Below, piece after piece: positions 26,113 through 34,213 of a stretch of 64,000 nucleotides of DNA. The notes under the pieces are model-generated. The model saw only the letters and a list, made by a program, of their open reading frames with translations, had not been told where the DNA came from and ran no database searches. Origin of the DNA: Chloroflexota bacterium. Its GTDB lineage: Bacteria > Chloroflexota > UBA11872. The first letter of the stretch is position 1, and each line of letters opens with the position of its first letter. Where the stretch lies: NCBI GenBank assembly GCA_011523785.1, contig WTFW01000120.1:16633-80632 (forward strand), given 5' to 3'. Both the position numbers and the translations under genes were made by a program.

Positions 26113-27134
26113 CTGACAGCGGAACAGAGGCTGCCGAGACCGTCGCGGACCCGACACGGACTGATCTTCGTCGGCGATTCCTCAGCTCGCGAACGCTCCT
26201 CAGCTTCCTGGTAGCCGGCGCGCTATTGGCGCTCACCTGGATCCTGGCCGACCTGCGGCTCGAGGACATCGTGTCGCGCATCCGCTCCGCCGATCCGTGG
26301 CTGATCCTGCTGGCCTACGTCGTCTTTGCGTTGACGTTTCCCATTCGCACGCTCAGGTGGCGAATCCTGCTGACCAACGCGGTGCACCGGGAAGACGTAA
26401 CCCCGCACTACCGAATGCGGGACCTCGCGCAGGTGCTCTATATCTCCTGGTTCGTCAACGGCGTGGTACCGGCCAAGCTGGGCGACATCTATCGCGCCTA
26501 CATGGCACGGGCCAACTACGGCACGTCGCTCACCCGCACGCTGGGGACCATCTTCTCGGAGCGGGTGTTCGACGTGGGGGCGCTGATCATCATGGTCATG
26601 GCATCGGCCGCCTGGATTGCCAGGTCGCCGGAGACCAGCGAAGACGTAGGTCGAATCCTGGCTGTGGCGGCGCTGGCACTGGCGATCCTGGCGTTGGGCG
26701 TGCTGTTCCTGCTGGTGTTTGGCACGCCGATCTTCGCGCGGCTCCCAGAGTCGGCCGCGGCGGTTTACGAACGCTTTCACAGCGGCGTGTTCGATAGCTG
26801 GACCTGGCGGACCGGCCCGTTTCTGTGGCTGGCCAGCTTTGCCATCTGGTCGATTGAAATGGTGCGCCTGGCCATCGTCATGCGGGCGCTTGGATTGGAT
26901 CTGAACCCGGCCGAGATCGTGTTCGTGGGCACGGCGGCATCGCTGCTGCTGGCCGTGCCGACGCCGGGTGGCCTGGGCGCGGTGGAGGGCGGCCTGCTGG
27001 GCCTGATGCGGCTGATCGGCGTTGGCGGAGGCGTCGCCGGAGCGGTCGCGATTGTCGACCGGGTCATCACCTACTGGTCGGTCATCCTGACCGGCGGTCT
27101 GCTGTTCGTGTTCACCCGCCTCAAGCGCCGGTAG
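26109..27134 (+). CDS. Lysylphosphatidylglycerol synthase TM-region (flippase-like) protein
   Basis: Predicted 341-residue membrane protein of the UPF0104/LPG_synthase_TM family, with about seven to eight membrane segments. It shows the family pattern LALTWILADLR-x-x-DIVSRI at the N-terminus, FPIRTLRWRILL, FVNGVVPAKLGDIYRAYM, TIFSERVFD, and PTPGGLGAVEGGLLGL near the C-terminus. Members without the synthase domain are linked to lipid or glycan handling; the exact role is unknown. The start is GTG 26109 in the 4-base overlap with the upstream stop; an open frame going back to 25938 is not needed. Confidence 0.88.
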   Translation: MTDSGTEAAETVADPTRTDLRRRFLSSRTLLSFLVAGALLALTWILADLRLEDIVSRIRSADPWLILLAYVVFALTFPIRTLRWRILLTNAVHREDVTPHYRMRDLAQVLYISWFVNGVVPAKLGDIYRAYMARANYGTSLTRTLGTIFSERVFDVGALIIMVMASAAWIARSPETSEDVGRILAVAALALAILALGVLFLLVFGTPIFARLPESAAAVYERFHSGVFDSWTWRTGPFLWLASFAIWSIEMVRLAIVMRALGLDLNPAEIVFVGTAASLLLAVPTPGGLGAVEGGLLGLMRLIGVGGGVAGAVAIVDRVITYWSVILTGGLLFVFTRLKRR

Positions 27135-27136
27135 TC

Positions 27137-28312
27137 ATGCGCGTCGCGATTGACATTACCGCCGCGGCGACGCAACAGGCCGGGATCGGACGTTCGGTTC
27201 GTGAGCTTGTCAACGCGCTCGTAATCGAACCCGACCGACCCGATTTGACGCTTGTGTACACGCGTCGCGGGCCGTCGCGGGAAGCGGACGCGCTGGCCGT
27301 TCATGAGCGGGTGAACGTACGCCGGATTCCCGTTTCGCCCCGAGTCGCGCTGGCGACCTGGTTCAAGGCGCGGCTTCCGGTACCGGGTGAGGCCCTGGCC
27401 GGACCGGCCCGGATATTCCATGGTCCCGACTTCACCCTGCCGCCGCTCGCGGCCGCCCACGGTGTGCTGACCGTTCACGACTTGTCGTATGTCATCCGTC
27501 CGCAGGATGCGCATCCGCGCCAGCGCCGGTTCCTGGAGACGGCCGTACCGAAGTCGATCGATCGCGCCCGGCTGGTGATCGCGGTCTCCAAGGCCACGAA
27601 GCGCGACCTGATGCAGCGCTACGGCGTGCGGCCGCAGCGGATTCGCGTGGTTCCCAATGCGGTGCCGGACTGGTTTGGCCCGGTCACGGACGGCGACGAG
27701 CTTGCCGCGGTTCGCAAGCAGCTCGCGCTGCCTGAACGATTCGTGCTCTCCGTGGGAACCATCCAGCCGCGCAAGAACATCGAAGGTTTGGCTCGAGCGG
27801 TGTCGCTGGCGTCGGCGCGCAGCGGACTTCCCACCATCGAACACATCCATGCCGGAAGCGAGGGCTGGCTTTGCGACCGGGTCTATGCGGCCATCGAACA
27901 GGCCGGCGACCGTGTTCGCTTCATGGGCCGCGTAAGCGACGGTACGTTGCGAGCCCTCTATTCGCTGGCCTCCGCTTACGCCTATCCAAGCCACGGCGAA
28001 GGGTTTGGCATTCCCATCCTGGAAGCCTTCGCCTGCGGGTGTCCTGTCCTGACCGCGGATACTCCAGCGACCACCGAAGTTGCCGCGGACGCGGCGCTCG
28101 CGGTGGATCCCTCGGATTCGGAGGCGTTGGCGGACGGGCTCAGCACACTGCTTACAGATGAAGCGAGCCGAAGCGAACTGATCGCACGCGGCCACGAGCG
28201 GCGGTGGGCTTATTCCTGGCGTCAGTCCGCGCAGCGCCTGATCGAGGTCTACCGGGAGGCGACCGCGGGACCGCCCGTGCCGCAGCCTTCCGGCGCGACC
28301 CGAGACGGCTAG
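27137..28312 (+). CDS. Glycosyltransferase family 4 (a)
   Basis: A 391-residue GT-B retaining glycosyltransferase. N-terminus MRVAIDITAAATQQAGIGR is the standard acceptor-domain start. The donor domain has VLSVGTIQPRKN, VRFMGRVSDGTLRALYS and the E-x7-E motif GEGFGIPILEAFACGCPVL. It probably works at the cytoplasmic membrane face on a lipid-linked sugar. It follows the flippase-like gene after 2 bases and precedes plsY by 24 bases. The sugar donor and linkage cannot be predicted. Confidence 0.94.
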   Translation: MRVAIDITAAATQQAGIGRSVRELVNALVIEPDRPDLTLVYTRRGPSREADALAVHERVNVRRIPVSPRVALATWFKARLPVPGEALAGPARIFHGPDFTLPPLAAAHGVLTVHDLSYVIRPQDAHPRQRRFLETAVPKSIDRARLVIAVSKATKRDLMQRYGVRPQRIRVVPNAVPDWFGPVTDGDELAAVRKQLALPERFVLSVGTIQPRKNIEGLARAVSLASARSGLPTIEHIHAGSEGWLCDRVYAAIEQAGDRVRFMGRVSDGTLRALYSLASAYAYPSHGEGFGIPILEAFACGCPVLTADTPATTEVAADAALAVDPSDSEALADGLSTLLTDEASRSELIARGHERRWAYSWRQSAQRLIEVYREATAGPPVPQPSGATRDG

Positions 28313-28336
28313 ATAGAATGCGGCGGAGCACCCGCG

Positions 28337-28975
28337 TTGAACCCTGAACACATCCCAACGTACGCCCTTGTAGGCACGATTGCCTACATGATTGGCAGCG
28401 TCCCGGCGGCGTTGCTCGCGACGGCCATCCTCAAGCGCTCGGACCTGCGCAACACCGGCTCGGGCAACCTGGGCATCCAGAACACATTCTTCCGGGCCGG
28501 CAAGCTCCCCGCTGTGATCGCCTTGCTCTGGAACGTGGCCGCCGCCGCCTCGTCGGTGCTGCTCGCACGGGCGCTGGCGCCAAACGAGCCGGTGGTTGAA
28601 CTCATCGCCATCACCGCGGTGACAACGGGCAGCATGTGGCAGGTCTTCGTACGTTTTCGGGGAAGCCGTGGGACCACAACCATGGGCTTTGGATTGCTCG
28701 TCGCTCAGCCCGCGATCTGGGCCGTCTGCCTTGGTATCTGGCTGGTGGCCTTGCTGCCGCGTCGCCGGACGACTGACGCAACGCCTACCGTGCACGCGCT
28801 GCTACCTGCGGTCTTTGGTCTGTACGCGTTGTTCGGTCAGACGGATCTGTGGTGGATCTACTCGATTTGGGGCGCTGTTTTGGGCGGGTTGCTTGAGTTG
28901 AAGCGGCGAACCAGCCCGGACGACGCCATGGCGCTCGGCCTGTATCGACGCTTTGGCGTCAACGTGCACCAGTAG
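28337..28975 (+). CDS. PlsY-like glycerol-3-phosphate acyltransferase, diverged motifs
   Basis: A 212-residue membrane protein with five or more hydrophobic segments and the PlsY layout. Motif 1 is recognisable as GSGNLGIQNTFFRAGK (usual form GSGNxGATNxxR). Motif 2, usually FxGGKGVAT, reads FRGSRGTTTMG, so the Gly-Gly-Lys of the phosphate-binding loop has become Gly-Ser-Arg. PlsY transfers the acyl group from acyl-phosphate to glycerol-3-phosphate. With these changes the enzyme may be altered or may use another acceptor. The start is TTG 28337. It lies between two GT4 genes, an unusual place for a phospholipid enzyme. Confidence 0.75.
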   Translation: MNPEHIPTYALVGTIAYMIGSVPAALLATAILKRSDLRNTGSGNLGIQNTFFRAGKLPAVIALLWNVAAAASSVLLARALAPNEPVVELIAITAVTTGSMWQVFVRFRGSRGTTTMGFGLLVAQPAIWAVCLGIWLVALLPRRRTTDATPTVHALLPAVFGLYALFGQTDLWWIYSIWGAVLGGLLELKRRTSPDDAMALGLYRRFGVNVHQ

Positions 28976-28993
28976 GCGCGCGAGGCCCGCGCG

Positions 28994-30052
28994 CTGCGCA
29001 TCGCGTTTAACGCCTACTTCCGGCGCTTTCCGGACACGGGGTCCGGCCAATACCTGAGATTCCTGGTTCGGGCACTGCGGGCGGGGTATCCCGACCTCGT
29101 GATCGACGAGCGCACACCACCCCGGTTTCCGAGCGGGCAGTCAGGCAAGGTCGCATGGGAGCAGGCAGGGTGGCCGTGGCAGGCGCGTGGCGCCGTTGGT
29201 CACGTTCCTTATCTTGCACCGCCGCTGCTCGCGCCACGGGCGGTTGTGACCGTCCACGACCTGATCCCGCTGGCGATACCGGCCTATGGGGCAGGTCGCG
29301 GCCAGGCGCTCTATTTCCGATTGGTTCGCGTGGGTTTGCGGCGGACGCGCGCCCTGATCGCGGACTCTGAGTGGACCCGAAACGACCTCGCTAGGCTGGC
29401 AGGCGTGTCGTCTGAGCGAGTCCACGTCGTGCCCCTGGGAGTCGATGAACGGTTTCGTCCCGGCGACGCGGCCGCGCGTTCCCACGCCCGTCAACGGTTG
29501 GGATTGCCGGAACGATTCGGCCTTTTTCTCAGCACGCGCGACCTGCGCAAGAACCTGGGCGTGGTGCTGGCGGCCTGGCCGGACGTTTGGCGAACTTGCC
29601 GCCTGCCGCTGGTGGTCGCCGGGCGCTCGCCGCGCGAAGCGAGCCGGGTCTACGTCGATTGGTTCGCCCACCTCGATCCCGGCGCCGACGACTGGCTGCA
29701 CGTATACGGTCCCGTGGACGAGCGAGACAAGCCCGATCTCTATCGTGCGGCGAGTGTGTTCGTCTTCCCCTCTCGTTATGAGGGCTTTGGCCTGGATCCG
29801 CTGGAGGCCATGGCCAGCGGCGTGCCGGTAATCGCCGCCAGGGCGACCTCGCTTCCCGAGGTGGTGGGCGACGCCGGGCGGCTCCTGCCGCCCGACGATC
29901 CGGCTGCCTGGACCGACGCTGTTTCGGCGGTGGCTGGCGATTCCGCGGCAGCCACCGAGATGCGCGAGCGCGGCCTGGCACGCGCGGCAACCTTTACCTG
30001 GGCGCGCACGGCCGAACGCACTTTCGCGGTCTATCGACGGGCGGCCGCATGA
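28994..30052 (+). CDS. Glycosyltransferase family 4 (b), probable CTG start
   Basis: GT4 enzyme of 352 residues when begun at CTG 28994. The N-terminus LRIAFNAYFRRFPDTGSGQY is the family start, where the first residue is normally Met, and it is encoded upstream of the first ATG/GTG/TTG in frame (GTG 29099), which would remove the first 35 residues including the glycine-rich loop. The frame is open back to the plsY stop, 18 bases before the CTG. The donor domain has FGLFLSTRDLRKN and SRYEGFGLDPLEAMASGVPVI. Its stop overlaps the next gene by ATGA. I rate the gene as certain and the CTG start as likely. Confidence 0.9.
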   Translation: MRIAFNAYFRRFPDTGSGQYLRFLVRALRAGYPDLVIDERTPPRFPSGQSGKVAWEQAGWPWQARGAVGHVPYLAPPLLAPRAVVTVHDLIPLAIPAYGAGRGQALYFRLVRVGLRRTRALIADSEWTRNDLARLAGVSSERVHVVPLGVDERFRPGDAAARSHARQRLGLPERFGLFLSTRDLRKNLGVVLAAWPDVWRTCRLPLVVAGRSPREASRVYVDWFAHLDPGADDWLHVYGPVDERDKPDLYRAASVFVFPSRYEGFGLDPLEAMASGVPVIAARATSLPEVVGDAGRLLPPDDPAAWTDAVSAVAGDSAAATEMRERGLARAATFTWARTAERTFAVYRRAAA

Positions 30053-31146
30053 GAGTGCTGCTGGCGTCCAAGGCCCTGATTGTCGGCGCGCATCACGACA
30101 AGCTGCGGGCGCTGGGCGCCAACCCCGATCTGGACTTGCTGGCCGTGGCGCCCGACCGTTGGGTTGAGCAGGGTCAAGTCCAGGTTGCCGAGCGCCCACC
30201 GCCGCGCGGTTACGAGATGGTTTACACGCCGCTGGCTCTCAACGGGCGCTATCACCTCTTCTGGTTTCGCCGGCTGCGCCAGGTCCTGCGCCACTTCCGG
30301 CCGGAGGTGCTGCACATCGACGAGGAGCCCTACAACCTGGCCACGGCCATCGCCTGCCGCGACGCCGTGCGCTACGGCGTACGTCCGGTCTTCTTTGCCT
30401 GGCAAAACCTCTATCGGCGCTACCCGCCGCCGTTTCGCTGGATCGAACGCTACGTGCTTGCGCGGGCGGACGCCATCGTGGGCAGCGAGGACGCTGGCGA
30501 AGTCATTCGGCGCAAGGGCCACACGCGCCGAATCGAGGTGATCCCGCAATTTGGCGTGGATCCGGAGCTGTTCGCGCCTCGCCCGCGGCCGCGAGACCCG
30601 GATCGCTTCGTGGTTGGATACGCCGGCCGGCTGGTCGCCGCCAAGGGCGTGGACGTGCTGATTCGCGCCGTCGGCGCCATTGGAAGAGATGTCGTCCTGC
30701 GCCTCGCCGGAACCGGACCCGCCGAGCCGGACCTGCGGCGTATGGCCGCCGCCATGCCTGACGTCGTCTTCGAGGGCGCGCTCCCCAGCGCCGACATGCC
30801 GGCCTTCTACAACGGGCTGGATGCGTTCGCGCTGCCGACCGTCGGGCGCCGCGGCTGGACGGAGCAGTTTGGCCGAGCTGCGGTGGAAGCCATGGCCTGT
30901 GGCGTGCCTACCATCGTGTCCTCCACTGGTGAGCTCCCGCATGTTGTGGGCCAGGCCGGCGTGGTTGTGCCGCCTGCCGACGCGCATGCCCTGGCGCATG
31001 CGTTGGACCGACTGCGCGACGACCCGGACGGCCGCGAACAACTCGCCCAGGCCGGCCGCGCCCACGTGCTGCAGCGCTACACCACGCAGGCCGTAGCCGA
31101 CGCAACGGCGGCCTTTTATCGCTCAGTCGTCAGCGACGGAGGCTGA
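30049..31146 (+). CDS. Glycosyltransferase family 4 (c)
   Basis: A 365-residue GT4 enzyme, the last gene of the plus-strand glycan operon. It begins MRVLLASKALIVGAHHDKL, a subfamily start seen in enzymes whose acceptor domain has the loop LHIDEEPYN. The donor domain has VGYAGRLVAAKGVD, LAGTGPAEPDL and EQFGRAAVEAMACGVPTI. ATG 30049 overlaps the stop of GT4 (b) by 4 bases, so the two are coupled. It converges with the oxidoreductase-NIL gene 5 bases away. Confidence 0.94.
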   Translation: MRVLLASKALIVGAHHDKLRALGANPDLDLLAVAPDRWVEQGQVQVAERPPPRGYEMVYTPLALNGRYHLFWFRRLRQVLRHFRPEVLHIDEEPYNLATAIACRDAVRYGVRPVFFAWQNLYRRYPPPFRWIERYVLARADAIVGSEDAGEVIRRKGHTRRIEVIPQFGVDPELFAPRPRPRDPDRFVVGYAGRLVAAKGVDVLIRAVGAIGRDVVLRLAGTGPAEPDLRRMAAAMPDVVFEGALPSADMPAFYNGLDAFALPTVGRRGWTEQFGRAAVEAMACGVPTIVSSTGELPHVVGQAGVVVPPADAHALAHALDRLRDDPDGREQLAQAGRAHVLQRYTTQAVADATAAFYRSVVSDGG

Positions 31147-31151
31147 GCCGT

Positions 31152-32423
31152 TCAGCCGCTGACGATGTCGCCTTCGACCGGGTCGGCGCGGATGCCCTGG
31201 GCCTCCACCCACTCGATGGCGGCCTCGAGCTCGGAGCGCTCGCCTTCCAGCATCAATTGCACCCAGCCAATGCCCGCGTCGATGTCGGCGCGACGCACGT
31301 TGAACTTCAGGTGAAATCGCCGAGCCAGCTCGTAAAGGATCGGTTCCTGGATTCGGTCTGACGGATAGGTCAACTGGATCCGAATCCGCGCTGGCCCGTG
31401 GTCAACCAGCCGCCCCGCGGATCCATGCACCGCATCGTCAACGTCCACGGGCGCGCCGCGCTCGGCTGACGCGCGCAAGGCATCCAGCACGTTCAGCGTG
31501 CGGATCGCATCGTGCCCGTCAACGCTCGGAGGTCGACCCAGGTGCACGGCGGTGGCGAACTCCGCCATCTCGGCGTCGTACATCGGCTGCAGGGGGTCCG
31601 ACTGCACGTATTCGACTGTCGGCCGGCGGAATTCGTGGGCGCCGGAACTCTCGATGTCGATCTGCCCGCTTTTCCAGTCCGACCGGATTCGTCCCCGGTC
31701 GCCGGTGATTTCGAGATGGTCGTACGCGACGCCGGCGGCCTGGCTGAGGCTGATGGTGGCGCTCACGCCATCGGCAAACTCAATAACGCCGGATATGGAC
31801 TCATCGCTCCCGGTGTCCTCCCGGTACGTCATGTGCGCGTAGGCGCGAACCACGGGCTGGCGGTGCAGCCAAAGCAATTGGTCCACCAGGTGAGATCCCA
31901 GGAACAGCAGTTGCCCGCCGCCGCGGGCGGGATCCGCCAGCCAGCCCGGCAGCGGTGGGCTGCCCTTGGCGGCCGCCAGGGTGCGAATGTTGCCCACCAC
32001 GCCGCGCCGGACCAGGTCACGGGCGCGGGTGCGCACGTCGTTGAATCGCAGGCAATAGGCGGGCATGTAGGTGAGCCCGCGACTGTTGGCGGCCTCCACG
32101 ACTCCCGCCACCTCGGTCGCATTCAGCCCGGCGGGCTTCTCCACCAGCACGTGCAGGCCGGCTTCGATACAGGCCTGCGTGATCGGGACCAGGTCGTCGT
32201 GCGGCACGGCAATCACCGCAGCGTCGGCATGGCCGCCGGACGTCAACTCCTCCACGCTGGTCAGCACTTCGGCCACGCCATGGGCAGTCTTGCGAGCCGC
32301 CGCGGGGTTTACGTCAACGCACGCGCTCAGGGCCACGCCGTCGGTGGACCACACGGCCGGAGCCAGGCGCGTACCGCCGTGAGCTCCACACCCGATCAGC
32401 GCAATCCGAAGGTCAGTAGTCAT
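31152..32423 (-). CDS. Gfo/Idh/MocA oxidoreductase fused to a C-terminal NIL domain
   Basis: Predicted 423-residue protein. Residues 1-325 are an NAD(P)-dependent oxidoreductase: GCGAHG Rossmann loop (11-16), EKPAGLNATE with the conserved Glu-Lys-Pro (95-97), and the C-terminal sheet domain with GGGQLLFLGSHLVDQLL holding the catalytic-type His. Residues 346-417 match the NIL domain known from MetN ATPases and ferredoxins: RIQLTYPSDRIQEPILY, FNVRRADI, GWVQLMLEGE and a closing VEAQGIRADPVEG. The frame is continuous. The NIL part suggests control by a small ligand, perhaps an amino acid; this is an inference. ATG 32423 is preferred to upstream codons. It is the last gene of a minus-strand operon. 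Confidence 0.88.
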   Translation of the reverse strand: MTTDLRIALIGCGAHGGTRLAPAVWSTDGVALSACVDVNPAAARKTAHGVAEVLTSVEELTSGGHADAAVIAVPHDDLVPITQACIEAGLHVLVEKPAGLNATEVAGVVEAANSRGLTYMPAYCLRFNDVRTRARDLVRRGVVGNIRTLAAAKGSPPLPGWLADPARGGGQLLFLGSHLVDQLLWLHRQPVVRAYAHMTYREDTGSDESISGVIEFADGVSATISLSQAAGVAYDHLEITGDRGRIRSDWKSGQIDIESSGAHEFRRPTVEYVQSDPLQPMYDAEMAEFATAVHLGRPPSVDGHDAIRTLNVLDALRASAERGAPVDVDDAVHGSAGRLVDHGPARIRIQLTYPSDRIQEPILYELARRFHLKFNVRRADIDAGIGWVQLMLEGERSELEAAIEWVEAQGIRADPVEGDIVSG

Positions 32424-32468
32424 TGGGAAGCGGCGCCACGGCACAAGGTGGCCGCATTCTAGGCGACG

Positions 32469-33305
32469 CTAGAAGTCGCGGCGGTTGAAGGTGCGAACGG
32501 CGAACCCCAGCGCCAGTGCCAGGTGCAGCCCCGCGATCAGCAGCATCCAGCCGGAGGGCGGGTTGCTGGCGCCGAAGGGGCCCGCGCTCAATTCGCCGGC
32601 GAAGCCGCCGGTTGCCAGCTGGGCGCTGGCCATGTCCCAGATGGCGCGGGTGGGAACCAGGACGCTGCTGAAGACGCCAATGTTGAACATGACCGCGCTT
32701 TCCAGCACGTCGCCGATCTGCTCGATCACGCCGCCAATCAGCGCCGTCGCGTACAGCGTGAAGACAATCACGCCGTTCGGCAGCGGGCTCAGGCGGGAGT
32801 TGCCCGCCAGCGCCAGTCCGATCAGCAGCATCGAGGCCAGCAACATCAGGAGCGGACCGGACCAACTGGCGCCGACAAGCTGGCCGGTGATCACGGCCAC
32901 GATCAGGATCATCAGGCTGGCCGAGACGCCGATGAAGACCGCCAGCATCAACGCGAAGCCAACGAACTTCCCCAGCACGATTTCGGCGCGGCGCACCGGT
33001 CGGGCCGCAATGGCGTGCAGCGTGCCCTGGTCCACTTCGCCCCCGAGAGCGCCAACAGACAGAAAGATGGCCAGCACCGAGGCGATGAAGTTCAGGCTCC
33101 AGAGACCTCCGACCAGCATCAGGTTGATGACGCCTTCCGTCAGCCCGGGCGGTCCGCCGGGGGTGTCTTGCAGGTCGCGGTAGCCGAACCAGACCCCGAC
33201 GCCGTAAAGCACCAGGTATCCGAAGGTCAGCAACGCCGCCGCCAGCACCACACGACGCCGCAACGCCTCGCGGAGTGTGAAGAACGCGATCAGGTGGGTG
33301 CTCAC
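32469..33305 (-). CDS. ABC-2 type transporter permease
   Basis: A 278-residue membrane subunit of an ABC exporter with six hydrophobic segments (about 20-42, 60-85, 105-130, 140-165, 175-195, 255-272). The stretch GEVDQGTLHAIAARPVRRAEIVLGKF is the typical cytoplasmic motif after the second segment in this family. GTG 33305 overlaps the ATPase stop by 4 bases (GTGA), so the pair forms a transporter. The substrate is unknown; position behind two GT87 genes suggests a role for the envelope, but such exporters serve many functions. Confidence 0.88.
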   Translation of the reverse strand: MSTHLIAFFTLREALRRRVVLAAALLTFGYLVLYGVGVWFGYRDLQDTPGGPPGLTEGVINLMLVGGLWSLNFIASVLAIFLSVGALGGEVDQGTLHAIAARPVRRAEIVLGKFVGFALMLAVFIGVSASLMILIVAVITGQLVGASWSGPLLMLLASMLLIGLALAGNSRLSPLPNGVIVFTLYATALIGGVIEQIGDVLESAVMFNIGVFSSVLVPTRAIWDMASAQLATGGFAGELSAGPFGASNPPSGWMLLIAGLHLALALGFAVRTFNRRDF

Positions 33306-34213
33306 ACGTCGCCCCGTTCGGCCACGCGCACGAACAGGTCCTCCAGCGAGTCGCCGACCTGCCGCACGTCGTAGACGGGCACGCCGGCTTCGACGATGCG
33401 CTGCACGAGGATTGCGGTCTCTTCGTCGTTGGCAACACGCACGCGCAGTCGTCCGTTGCGCGCGCGAACCTCGGCGTCGCCCAGGGCCTGGCGGGCGGCG
33501 GCCTCGGCGCCATTGCCGGCGCGAATCTCGATTTCCTGGGCGCGCAGCAACGAGTCCAACTTGCCCTCGGCCACGATGGCGCCGTGGTCGATGATGGCTA
33601 CGCGGTCACAGACTTGCTCAACCTCGGATAGCAGGTGGGAGTTCAGAAAGACCGTGACGCCCTGTTGACCGAGTTCCCGGATGCGGTCCCTGACGTCGCG
33701 GCGTCCGATGGGGTCCAGGGCCGATGTCGGCTCGTCCAGGATCACCAGCCGAGGCTGACCCACCAGGGCCTGCGCCAGGCCGACGCGCTGCATCATGCCC
33801 TTGGAAAAGGTGGAGAGACGGTCGTCCAGGCGGTCGCTGAGTCCGACCAGTTGCAGCAGTTCACATACACGCGCGGCGCGAACCTGGGCGGGAACGCGGG
33901 CCAGTCCGGCGTGGAAGTGCAGCAGCTCGGACGCGGTGAGCCAGTCGTGAAACCGGAAGGTCTCGGGCAAATACCCAACCTGGGCGCGCGCCGCCAGGCT
34001 ACCAACCGGTTGACCCAGGACCTCGATTTCGCCGGCCGTTGGGTACGTCAGGCCCAGGATCATCTTGACGATCGTGCTTTTGCCCGCGCCATTGGGCCCC
34101 AGGAAGCCGAAAATCTCACCGTGCTCGACCGACAGGCTGACGTCGTCAACGGCGACGGTGGCGCCGTAGCGCTTGGTGACGCCGGCGAGAGTGATGGCGG
34201 GGTGGTCGCTCAG
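33302..34213 (-). CDS. ABC transporter ATP-binding protein, probable CTG start
   Basis: ATPase subunit of 303 residues when begun at CTG 34213. The Walker A motif GPNGAGKST lies upstream of the first ATG (34063), and no ATG, GTG or TTG occurs in frame before it. CTG at 34211-34213 overlaps the TGA of the upstream gene as CTGA, the same geometry as the ATGA and GTGA couplings of the neighbours. The protein then starts LSDHPAITLAGVTKRYG, a normal NBD start. Other motifs: FSKGMMQRVGLAQAL (signature), LVILDEPTSALDP (Walker B) and the H-loop NSHLLSEVEQ. The C-terminal 75 residues are the regulatory extension of this exporter class. Confidence 0.93.
   Translation of the reverse strand: MSDHPAITLAGVTKRYGATVAVDDVSLSVEHGEIFGFLGPNGAGKSTIVKMILGLTYPTAGEIEVLGQPVGSLAARAQVGYLPETFRFHDWLTASELLHFHAGLARVPAQVRAARVCELLQLVGLSDRLDDRLSTFSKGMMQRVGLAQALVGQPRLVILDEPTSALDPIGRRDVRDRIRELGQQGVTVFLNSHLLSEVEQVCDRVAIIDHGAIVAEGKLDSLLRAQEIEIRAGNGAEAAARQALGDAEVRARNGRLRVRVANDEETAILVQRIVEAGVPVYDVRQVGDSLEDLFVRVAERGDV

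Noticed and set aside
27071-28795. 574-codon minus frame opposite GT4 (a) and plsY
   Set aside because: Arg/Gly/His-rich composition without motifs; the plus strand codes for recognisable proteins throughout.
33302-34063. ABC ATPase begun at ATG 34063 as a truncated, Walker-A-less protein
   Set aside because: The conserved Walker A and first strands are coded in the same frame just upstream, so the gene is intact and only the start codon is unusual.
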